The notes beneath the pieces are model-generated. The model made no database searches, had not been told where the DNA came from, and was given only the letters and a program-made list of their open reading frames with translations. Positions 48,794-59,149 of a DNA stretch of 64,000 nucleotides are shown here, piece after piece (the first letter of the stretch is position 1; every line of letters begins with the position of its first letter). Source of the stretch: Pomacea canaliculata (lineage: Eukaryota; Mollusca; Gastropoda; Architaenioglossa; Ampullariidae); NCBI RefSeq assembly GCF_003073045.1, contig NC_037600.1:12202758-12266757 (forward strand). Direction: 5' to 3'. A program made the position numbers and the translations under genes.

Positions 48794-50590
48794 TTATGAA
48801 GCCCGCGACAGTGCCTTGTCGATGAGATCGGCGTTGCACGCGACCCACGTCTCAAAGTTCTGCATGTGGGGATTGAGTCGAAGCGTGGCTTGCACGTTGT
48901 AGCGCTGGTCCACCCGGACAAAGAAGTTGAACATCTGAGACCAGTCGAGGCTTCCCGGCAAGCCTAGGCGTGAGAACTCTTGCACGGTTATCTGCAAGTC
49001 AGACATTGTCATTTAGACTGAGTACCCGTACAAACCCTTCGACGATCACGGGCTGGAATAAATATCAAACCAGTAATACACTGAAGCAAATGTCAGTTGG
49101 AACATCTGCAAAAAATTATCAGTTCAGCCTGCTGATTTTTTTTATTTTGACAAAAACTTTACTAAAAGTGTGCATGACAATTTCGACATGCATGATAGGC
49201 GAATTGTAAATAAATAATGAGATTACTATTCCTATTTACCTGTTTGTATCTGAAGGTTTTTGGCGCCAGATATCTACTGAGGACTGTGGCAACTTCATGT
49301 ATCGTCAGTTTATCGCCGCTGACGCTGAGGGTCTTATTGAGGAAAGCGTCTTTGTTGAGCAGTACATGTAGAACCACAGGGCCAAGATCATCGACACTCA
49401 TAATGTCCAAGGGCGTAAATCCCATTGGCAAGCACTGAAAGGTAACACAAAATCCTCGTTCCTGATGAAACACGTCCGATAAAACATAAGCCAAGATCAT
49501 TTTAAACATCTGGAGAACAGAAGGTATGTATAAACAGACGACGTGAAGTGCATTGGCTGATCGCTATGGGCCGGGACGAAAAATGTCAGCAAGACCTTGA
49601 ATTTTTTTTTTGTTATTAAGGAGCTCTTATTTCATAAATATTGTAGAATGTCTGAGTCGTCAATGAGTAGTTGTTGTCCTTGCTGACATAAATAATGAGC
49701 GGTTTCTGACAGTGACTGTGTCATCTAAGATATTATAGTTTCCCATCAACAGAAAAGACGCATCAAACTACAGTAATTGTTTTCCCATTGGCTTAAAAAA
49801 ACAATAATAAAATGGATGTATGTTCTTCAAGAAAAAATTTGCTCTATACGATAGTCTGTTTTAATGCAAAAAAAAACAAAAAAACAAAAAACCAACAACA
49901 AAAAACAAAAAACAGCAACAACAAAAAAAAAAAAAAAAACAAAAAAAAAAAAACCAACAAAACCACACAGAAAAGATGATTAATTAATTAAATGGCTCTC
50001 AAGGGTGCTGACAACTCACATGATAAGCTAACACGTGACAACACACTGCACAAATAAGACTCACGGATCTCAAAATTATATCCATCGCCAGTGACTGGCT
50101 TGAAGATGCCGCAGAAATCCTCATAGTAGATGGGCATAATGAGGCACGTGACAGGAAGTCCTATATCGCGCATGTACTCTTCGATCTCCGCCTTGGACAC
50201 CATGTGCCGGACCAAGATGCCTGTGATGCGGGCCGTGTGCAGCTGGGAGCTGAAGATGACGTGGCGGACTCCCATCGCTTTGCAGGCATCAGCGATGAGC
50301 TTGCCTTGCCGCTTCTCGTTCTCGAAGCAGTCGGGGTCCGAGTAATCTGTGATGGTGTTCACGAAGCAGGCGTAGGCTCCGGCTAAGCCCGACTCGATGG
50401 ATCTGCGGTCGAACGGATCGTAAGGGATGAGATCCGCGCCATCCTCTCGGAGCCTCTGCGCGTGCTGGGTGTTGACGTCGCGCGTGAGACCGCGGACCAT
50501 GAAGTCACGTGTCTGTGCGAGGGTGCGTGCCACTGATGCTCCTTGACCTCCTGTGGCCCCGAAGACCGCAACCACTTTCCGCTCAGACAT
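48794..50590 (-). CDS. NMRAL1: NmrA-like family protein (NMRAL1/HSCARG type), 3 coding exons
   Basis: Atypical short-chain dehydrogenase-like protein; the human relative senses NADPH/NADP in the cytosol and has no proven enzymatic role. Coding exons: 50590-50065, 49454-49240, 48991-48794 (TAA), with agreeing phases, giving 312 residues (human 299). The N-terminus VVAVFGATGGQGASVA holds the GxxGxxG dinucleotide-binding loop. Family blocks follow: VRGLTRDVNTQHAQRLREDG, GAYACFVNTI, KRQGKLIADACKAMGVRHV, VSKAEIEEYMRDIGLPVT, IMSVDDLGPVVLHVL, and LTIHEVATVL. The last exon has LGLPGSLDWSQMFNFF and LRLNPHMQNFETW. The exon 2 acceptor at 49455-49456 has a poor pyrimidine tract but keeps frame; the better-looking TTTCAG downstream does not. 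Exon 1 is much richer in GC than its surroundings. A strong acceptor just before the ATG (exon from 50596) shows that a 5' UTR exon exists upstream. Confidence 0.92.
49866..49958. repeat. A-rich simple sequence in an NmrA-like intron
   Basis: Runs of A broken by single C or CC (AAAAACAAAAAACAAAAAAC type). Low complexity with no other content. Confidence 0.7.
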
Positions 50591-50596
50591 GCTTCC

Positions 50597-51737
50597 CTGG
50601 AGACGGGGATAATGAAAACAGTATCACGTGATAACACTGATTTTCAGTGAATTTTGCTCAGCTTTTTTTTTTTTTTTTTTTTTTTTTTGTACATTCGGGG
50701 TGGCCAAGTCATACCATTCAGTCTGTCCTGTCGTGTGTTGGTGCATTGACAGTTGTCTGTTTTGATGTGCTTGTGTATTTGATGTGTACGTGTATTTGGG
50801 GTGGTGCGTATATATCTATAGCAAAGAGGAGAGACACAGGCTAAGGCAGAGTCGGTTGTTTATATTCGGGTATCCCTGTATCTTATCCATTTATCTTATC
50901 ACTATATTTTATTATTTATTAAGTATTATTTTATTTAATCACTTTATATCATTATCATTATTTATTTTATCACTGTATTTGTTATATATTTTGTATAACT
51001 TTATTATGTTATTCTATCTTTATTGATACTTATTTTTCTTTTCAACTAGCAATAAACAGCTCTCAAATAAGCTTCATCGAGTATTTCGCAAGTGTCACTG
51101 TATTTTAGCCCATTCTTTTCTTTCACCAGATATGCTTCTGACAGCGACCTCGGTACTTGTATGTCATGAGTCGTAGCGGCATTAAGGTACCTATATACTG
51201 TATATATTAGTGTATTATGAGTGTGTAACGGGTGGGTTCTGCCATTCTTCAGCATGTTATGCCCCTAGACTGTCTCTTTCTCACTTTGTGTGCAGCCATC
51301 CAGTCAATATTTCCAGAATATCAAATGTTAAAATCATTATCATCTTCTCTTTGTGAATGTCCATGGCTTCGTGAGAGTGTAGGTGAACATTAATTGCGGG
51401 TGTGTGTAGTCAGTATATGCAGAGAAGCTAGTATGTAACACCATGCTTTTACAGACTATGATAGAGTTGTACATTGTTTGCTAGATAGGAAAAAAAACCC
51501 ACTTTCCTTTGATTGCAACTACCCTCCCCCTACACACACACAGACACACAGCCACACAGCCACAGAGACACACACAGAGAGACACAACACTCGCACACCC
51601 ACAGGTCAGATTGGTTGCCGTGTAAGTCCCAGATGACGGATATATATATATACTGATCTGTTCTCTGTAGGGGATATCATTAAGATGAGAGAAGCTCTCA
51701 AAAATGTAGATGGTTGTTGTAAGGGAACAAAGCTTAC
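50597..51737. other. Probable first intron of the NmrA-like gene
   Basis: Between the inferred 5' UTR exon and coding exon 1. It contains a T run at 50664-50688, AT-rich DNA and no supported exon. An open minus-strand segment at 51046-51175 (ending ILDEAYLRAVYC and a stop) looks coding-like, but it has no family match and no partner. Confidence 0.35.
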
Positions 51738-52080
51738 CTACAAACGTCGTCTCCGATCGCCGTTGGATTTACCTCCGCCGACTCAAGGGCGCGCCTCAAG
51801 TGCTTCCTTAGAGCCCATAATTGTTTGCCTTCACCGGTAGCAACCACCGAGTGCGCATGTGCCGACACCTCCGACCGCTCGATAGAAGGGTGAGAGGGCA
51901 AACCACAGGTCGACCGTGAAGGGAAGTGATCATCACGAGCGTTGAAGCAAGTGCAGTGCCCTCGATGACTAAACCAAGATTTGCGGTGCGTTCGAACGAC
52001 CGGGGGACCCGGGGGAAGGGGTTAGGGGTCACCGGCATTTCACTGTAGGCGGGCAACGCTGCCTCTCATCAGACCCCGAA
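51738..52080 (-). promoter_or_regulatory. GC-rich promoter region with probable 5' UTR exon of the NmrA-like gene
   Basis: A CpG-rich block in an AT-rich setting. On the minus strand it ends in a strong donor (TTTGTAG, then GTAAGC at 51737). The next good acceptor is CCCCGTCTCCAG just before the NmrA-like ATG (exon from 50596). Joined, the segment cannot extend the coding frame, so it would be untranslated. The exon start is unknown. Confidence 0.5.
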
Positions 52081-55000
52081 ATATGCGCTGGTCAGAGCAA
52101 GTTGCAAGAATGGCGATAGAGTATAAAGACAGAGCTGCACACACTTCCGACCATTGTACAATTAACATACAATAATGCCCAGGTCATGGAGTCCTCAGTT
52201 GGGGTGCACACTGTTGTCATACTGGGGAAGCTGTGACTGGTCAGGGTTCTACCATCTCTCCTGTTGTGGAAGAAGGGTTAATTAAGTAATCCATTCCTCC
52301 TTTGAAGGCCCTTCTTTGAAATATACCAAACCAAAAATAACTTTATTTTCCATTTAAAAATACTTTTGTCCAATCAAAATTAATTTTCTATTACCGCGTC
52401 TTTCATCACAAAAAGAAAAAAAAACACACAAACTTACCTTGTTTTGCTGTACCTATATATGAGGGAAATGCACACCGCTGTCGTTTTTCTCCTTTCTCTA
52501 CGTAGGCAGGCATGGTTCGCAGCCTAAAATCCTAAATTAAAAATAAAATCCTAACCAACCCATCCTCCACCCCAGCGAAGGACAAGCCAACAAACAGGAC
52601 GTATGTGGTGTTTTAACTCTGTGACATATAATTTGACTTTATGTAAGGCTGGTTCTGTGAAGGTAGAATCCGTTGGAGTCGGTTTTCTGGCTGGTCTGCA
52701 GGTAAAATTACAGCGTGGACTACTGCAAACACTCATATTTGTGAGTACAACAACCACGGTCAGTGCGTGCTTGCAGCTGAAGCTTTGTAGAATGTGGGCA
52801 GCCTGTCTATAAAAACAACGGTACAGACTTGATCAAGGTGCGTGGGTGTAAGTCTAAGTAAATTTACCGACAGATAAATGTGCTGGTTATTAGCGAGTTT
52901 TCCTAGTAACGACATTGATTTTTGTCCCTCGACTTCAGCTGCTGGAAAGGAAGAAGTAATGATGTCGTCAACTATGTGGATGTCGTTTGTATTGATCGCT
53001 CGGACAACCTAGGTTGGTAACGAGGCCTTAGTGGCCAGCTAATGTAGCTATCTAGAACACGAGTGAAAAGAGAGTGCAATAAAGAATACTTGATCATGAA
53101 CAAGATTTCTGGATACTAAAAGAACAGGAAGCAATTTTCATTTACGATTAAGATAAGCGTGCGGGCTTGATAATAAACTGAGAGGTGGTAGACAAGATAG
53201 CAAAGGAGAAAGAGAAAGATGGAGATTTCCTTTAAATAATTTGCATACAGAGCATCAGGTTATGGTCGTCTACAATGCTGGCCAAAATTATTAACAAGAT
53301 GAAGACTATGTCGTTGGAAGTGAAACTAATATTTCGTTAATATAATAGTGGCGTAGGAAGATGCTCGGCTTTAGGGATGTGGGGGATAGGGGGCAAACTC
53401 CATTCTGACAGTGAACGATGTTCATATTCTTGTCACCTCAGTATCATTTTTTAGGGGCGACTGTCCCCACCCCTCTCTCCCCAGTGCTTATCCCACTGGT
53501 TTGAGGAAACTTCGGAAATGGAGCTATAAAGGGAGACAAGCCATCATCCTGCTAAAGCTCCTGTGACAGAGTTATCGTTCAGCAGCATCAGTTCTAAAGC
53601 GCGCTTCATGTGCGGCAACGGTATCATTAAAGTATTCAGGATTTCAAGGTTCTGGGATTTTTAGTAGTTACTGCAAAATGAAATTATTGTATAGCACTTA
53701 GGTCAGAACTTAATGTATACATGTATACGCTACTAGCAAAAAACAAACAAAACACACACACAAAACAAAAATATATCAAATAACATTTCTTACCTTTTTT
53801 TTTTTAGAAATCACAGAGCCCTATACTAGTTGATATTGCATATTATATGGGTAAGATAGCCCTATCGGTCTTTTTATTTGTACATTTATTTCAGCTTTCC
53901 AGACAAATGATTTCGCTGTATCAGTTACCTTATACCGCTGTTTTATTTTATATTGGTTATAACATTTTATCAGTATTGTAGCTGAGTTCTAAGCTTGAAC
54001 GATCCAGGCAACTGGTTCTTTTGAATCTGTGCTCTGACCATGCGTTTTTACATTTATTACTTTAGTTATTTGTGTATTTGTTATACATTTTCTCAGTGGT
54101 CTGGTAGATTGTGATTAACTCTTTTTGTGTGTGTGCACGCATGAAGTACAAGAATGAATGAGAGAGAAATATTAAGGCTCGTGTATCATCTATTAAAGAA
54201 GTACACGGAGACAAGAGGATGGTTGTAATTAACTCAGAAACCAAGAGTCGACAGCTGAAGTTTTCGGTCAGCCCTACTTTTGCCAGTAATTAGCCGGGAT
54301 TCGCAATTCAAACGGTATGACGTAGTTCCGGTACTGAGGATTTAATATACATTAATTCAGCTGTGGCAATTACACTGGTCTGACAGTAAAGCTGCTCGAG
54401 GAGATTCATGCAAGGAAAGACTTTGTTTACTAACGCGAATGTTTGGTTTATGGGCATTAAATGTGACGTCATGGGTAAACGAACACATCATAATTATGAA
54501 CTCGGAAACAGAGGTCGTCAGCTTCCGATCACACGGGCTAGGAAGCAACCTTTGAACTCTCCACAACTCGTGCAGGTCAAGTGCGGACATATGACCAGAT
54601 GTTCGCGTCATGATTACGCAGAGCTGATGCTAGCTGCTCTCAAATGCAGTGACTCTTATACCGTTATGCGATGTGAGCGACGGACTGCGATGTTTTCACT
54701 TGCAGCAGATAGATAGGTCATGAACAATACTCTCACTTCCTCAGACACGTGACTGTGTTTGGATCTATCCTCCATCGCTAGTCCAGACTTGTGCATGATG
54801 GGAGTATTTCAAATACAATGTTGGGCACCTTTTAGCACTGACTATAATCATAAAACATGTCATCAAACTGATTTTATCTGAAATTTTTTAAAAAGTCCAG
54901 CAGTAGGGAGAAAAAAAAATCAACAGATGACTTCTAAAAAGTTGTTTTTTCAATGACGTCACTTACACGCGTGCCAAAAATTTTCTTTCATCTGATTGGC

Positions 55001-57072
55001 TACTGGGTGACTGCTGTTTATTTCTTTTCGTCTGTTGTTCATAGATGTGTTATATGTTTGTGTCTTTTCGTTGTTTCGTTATTTGCCTTTCTGATGTAAA
55101 GCAGAATGTGCCTTCTATTAAGCAAGATAATGCGCAAAATAAATTATTACCACCACATTTCAATAATGGAAAAATTTGACAGTTTCCCCGAAAGTGACAC
55201 TGTTAAGGAAATCTTTTACCGACAATTTAACTAACAAAAATTAATTTGATAGGCCGTTGAGGACTGAGCAACTTCTTAAGTTCTGCGCTTGTAGCATTTA
55301 TTGTATAGGATAACTGATCAGAATTTCCAACAGACCCGAAATTTTCGTAGCCTGCAACACAAATTGCGCTGTCGAAAGACCCAACTACTGCCGGGCGCTG
55401 TTACAATTTATGTCTACATCACGGACAGGATGCTAAATTGTCTGTCTTACCCATGCAGCAGTATCTGTCTCCATGTGAACTATGACTATGCAGTAGCACA
55501 GCTGGTTAACATATTATGGTGTCAGTCAATAAGTCTCGTATTTCTGTGGTTTGGCTTCAGCAGTAAATGCCATACTGTTTAATACACAATACTGATAATA
55601 TTTCATATGCACGACATCCGCTCAGCGAACAGATAACTCAATACCATGAATTGAAGGAAATAGGCAAGTTACCACTTTTTCAGTTCCTCACACGAACATT
55701 CAATCCGCAATTTGCATGAAAATAAGGAGACGACTGTTCTTTTCTGTGAGAGGTCTTCGCCTTTGATATGTATTATACGGGCACCGGAACATAAATGTCG
55801 ATCAGAACACGCATAGATATAAATGCATAATAAAAAGACAAGAGACATTCTGTCCATCAAGCGATCGGACTCATAAATAAAACAGAAAGCACAAGAAAGC
55901 CATATAGCCAGAATAACTTAAAACAGCAGACTTTTGATGGGCTTCCATACAGATGTGTTTTTGTCCTGCTATCTAGTCTCTTAAACCCATCAAGGGCAGA
56001 GGAGGGAACTGTACATAATCAGTTTTAGGTTGATTTCAGCTTAGCTATCTCGGGTTGAAAAGTTTGCCCCAACAGCGCCGTAGCTCTTTTTTTTCAAAAT
56101 ATACCTCGTGTAAACAAAGTGTAACACAGGCTGCACACAGGTTCAAAGGCCAGTCTGTAGTTTTCGTACACAAGCAAAACATGCACACAACAAATCTATT
56201 TTTATTTTTAGGGCGAGACGTTATCGGTCGTCATCCTCCGGTGGGGAAATAACTCTTCGCTGGTCAGACTCAGTTTTCATTGTCTGTCCATACAATTTGT
56301 GGCAATCACTCAGATGATATCAGTATTAGCTGTCGAGTTTCCTGTTTTGCGGACTGTTCAGAGGGCGGTGCAGTAAGGGCAACAGGGCCCATAATTTAGA
56401 ATTACTATCGGCTTTCAATTCTTTCAAGATTAACAGAAAATAGCGAAGAGATTGTTTTGTTTCCGAAGTTGGCATCATCAGAATATTTATATGATTCCAG
56501 CCTCAAGGCACCTTGGTCAAATGAAAGTTGCGCGCGCGTCCTTTGAGCGCAGGAAAACAAAAAAGCCTACAGATGATCAAGTGCTGTGAACAAAACTCAT
56601 TCTTCTAGCCCATGTACCCCACTGCAGGTCCGCCACTCGAGTCATGAATCTCGAAAGGTTAAGAATCTATAACAGACATCATCTGGAGGCCATGATAATC
56701 TCTGCAATGTCCTCAACACACTTTAGGGGCGTGATATCATTACTGACGTTGCAAAAAAATAAATAAATAAAAATAAAATAAAAATAAAAAAAAAAAATAA
56801 AAATCTATTTGTTAATTCTTGGTGGTATCAGGCATTATTACAACACCAAAGCTCGGTGATAAAGACTTAGGCTAGTACAGCTCAATGGAGGGGGAGATTT
56901 ATGTTGTTGAACTTTTTTTTTTTTTTATCTCGAATGGGTTTGCGCGTCCATATGTTTGTCGAAGTAAGAATGCATGTGAATGGATGTGTGTGTGTGTGTG
57001 CGCATGAGCAGACCCAATGCCATAGATATCACCATTTTATATACTCCAGCATCATCGTGAAAATAGACGCAG
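52081..57072. other. Gene-poor spacer
   Basis: About 5 kb with no exon I can support. It holds low-complexity runs (AC-rich at 51530-51600 and A/AAT-rich at 56753-56805), a retroposon-like tail at 55095-55150 and several short open frames lacking splice context. The 102-codon plus-strand frame at 54408-54716 has a similar frame on the other strand and no family match. Confidence 0.4.
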
Positions 57073-59149
57073 TCACGTGTTTGCATCGTCAGGCGATGCC
57101 TGTTCGGAGCTGGTCATTTCCGTTTCCGAAGGGGCCTCCAGGACAGGGGTCAGCCGGGCCACCTGTTCCTTTCTCCTGCCGTGTCCCCTCTTTCGCCTAC
57201 CGGATCGGTGACCTCGCTTGGGTCTCGCTGCGGGCGGAACGAAGGTCGCTTGAAGGAGGAACAGGTCAGCAGCCATAGGGTCCTGTAAAGCGGGGTCGGT
57301 CTCGGCTGGCAGGATTTCGATGTCGCCCAGAGACGACTCGATGCCTGGCAGCCCCGACTCCGATGACGTAGGCAGCACGAGCAAAGCGGCAGCCGCACGA
57401 CTGTCCTCTGCAGCGGATTTCCGCCCCAAGAGCTTCCCTAGCAACGTCCTCCTGGGCGTCCGGCCACGCCTCGGCGTCTCTCCGAGAAACCTTCGCGCGC
57501 GGCCCGCGGGCGGTGATGTCAGCTCCTCCATGTAGCTTCGTGCGGGCATCTCGTTGCTGTGGACGCAGGTCTCTGGACAACAGCAGCACAGGGTATCACA
57601 GAAAACCGTGTCGACGCACGACCGGAAAGTCTCGCTCTGTCGCCGGACGAGAAAGACCGTGAAGACGATGATGAGAATGACGAGAACGAAAACGGAGACC
57701 GTTGCCACGGCGGTTACCATAGTGGACGGGGTGGCAGGCACTCTCGGAGTATTTGCCCCGGGGGTGAAGATGGTCACGCAATTTGAAGGCCAAGAAGAGA
57801 ACAGAGAGAAAGAGGACAAAGAAGAAGAAGAGGACAGTGAGGCTGAGCGCATCTCGGCGATGGAGGAGAGATAGCAAGAGTCCAGAAATCCATTCTCCAC
57901 GCACACGGTGTAGCGAGTCCTTGGGAGAAGTCCTTCCAGCACTGGACTCTTGGAGTGTTTTCGCTGAAGCAGCACGCAGGACACATGGCCGTCTGCTAAA
58001 GGAGCCAAAACGTTGCTGGCTTCCTGCCTCGAAGGAGGAGACAAGCTGTCGTTCCTTCGCCAGAAGACCAGCGTGTAGTTCAGACGATCTTCTCCATCGC
58101 CTCCGGAGACACCAAGGACATGGCCGTCGAGCGGTCTGGTGTGCCCGCGGAGGCGCCGCTGTCGGCGTCGTAGCTCATCAAGTCGAGCCGCAGCTGCACG
58201 CGCGTTGATGTCACTACCTCTGAAGCAAGGTGAATGACGTGTTCACACCTCGGGACCCGCCCACCGGCCTCCACAGTTGCATCGAGCATGCGTCCGGTTG
58301 TCTTGGGTGAGGAACGTCTGGCAAGGGTTGCTGTTCAGACACTGCAGATCTTCGCATGTGTCCACGTCCACTAAAAAATAAAAACTAGTTAAGACCCACG
58401 GAAAAAGAGTTTATATGGAACTATGGAAAACAAATCACTGAAAAAAAAGTGGAAATAAGTTGTCGCTAACTGGAAAGCACTTGAAACAGTGAAATGGAAA
58501 ATAAAGAATTATTCACTGAAAAAAAAACCAGTGTTTACGTAACACAATAAAATAAATCATGGATTTATTGTGCAGTAACAGTGAAAAAGTGCACATAAGT
58601 GTATATAATATTATTAAAAATGATGTATACCTTTATAGTACACACATCCACTCACACCTATCCAAAAAGTAAAAATATTTGTGTATGTCTGGACAGCTAC
58701 ATGTGTATGTTTACCCCGTGAGAGCTATGTTTAGCTTTTTTTAAAAACACAGGCTTGGGATCAGCTACCTCGTATTTTTCTCATGAAAGCCACTTTTACT
58801 TTAAGGTAACTGATAAAAACTTCTTCTGCTTCCTGATAACACCAGCGTTCGACTTTTTCTTGACAGCTGCTACTTTTGTCTCCGTGTACTCGCAACAGCT
58901 GCTACTCTCCCAGTCCATCCAGGCATCGACAGCTTCTGTCTGAGTACATATCGACAGCTAAACCAATACTGTCGGGAGTTCTCCTGCACACTCGTAGCAT
59001 ACCTCTACACCCAACTACCTTCTGTCTACACTACACTACAGAGATATGATGTCCTCATTATCTGTACCTGCTAAGCTAGCGGACAGTATGATGAGAACGA
59101 ACAGCAGTGACTTCCGGTAAGGCACATGCCTGGCCCATACACGCAGCAT
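57073..59149 (-). CDS. Type I membrane protein with EGF-like and fibronectin-III-like regions, 2 exons
   Basis: Not a family I can name. Exons 59149-59068 and 58370-57073 (TGA), about 459 residues. The first exon encodes a signal peptide (MLRVWARHVPYRKSLLFVLI ... SASLA). Next is a six-cysteine EGF-like module (CEDLQCLNSNPC ... RCNCGGRWAGP.RC), a stretch of about 100 residues with FN3 character (LNYTLVFWRRN, GLLPRTRYTVCVEN), a serine-rich linker, and one membrane span (VATVSVFVLVILIIVFTVFL). The cytoplasmic tail has a cysteine cluster (FCDTLCCCCPETC, possible palmitoylation), a strongly basic part (RPKRGHRSGRRKRGHGRRK) and an acidic end. Two opposite one-base shifts at 58251-58258 and 58123-58137 put the middle of the extracellular part in another frame, although the exon's total length is in phase. 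It is GC-rich compared with its surroundings. Likely a surface receptor or adhesion protein (inference). Confidence 0.75.

Noticed and set aside
51780..51830. Possible first coding exon starting MGSKEALEAR on the minus strand
   Set aside because: It reaches a stop after 11 codons and would not be in frame with the NmrA-like start. Treated as 5' UTR.
54357..54716. Overlapping open frames on both strands near 54.4-54.7 kb
   Set aside because: Similar length on both strands and no homology I can recall, typical of chance in a locally GC-richer patch.
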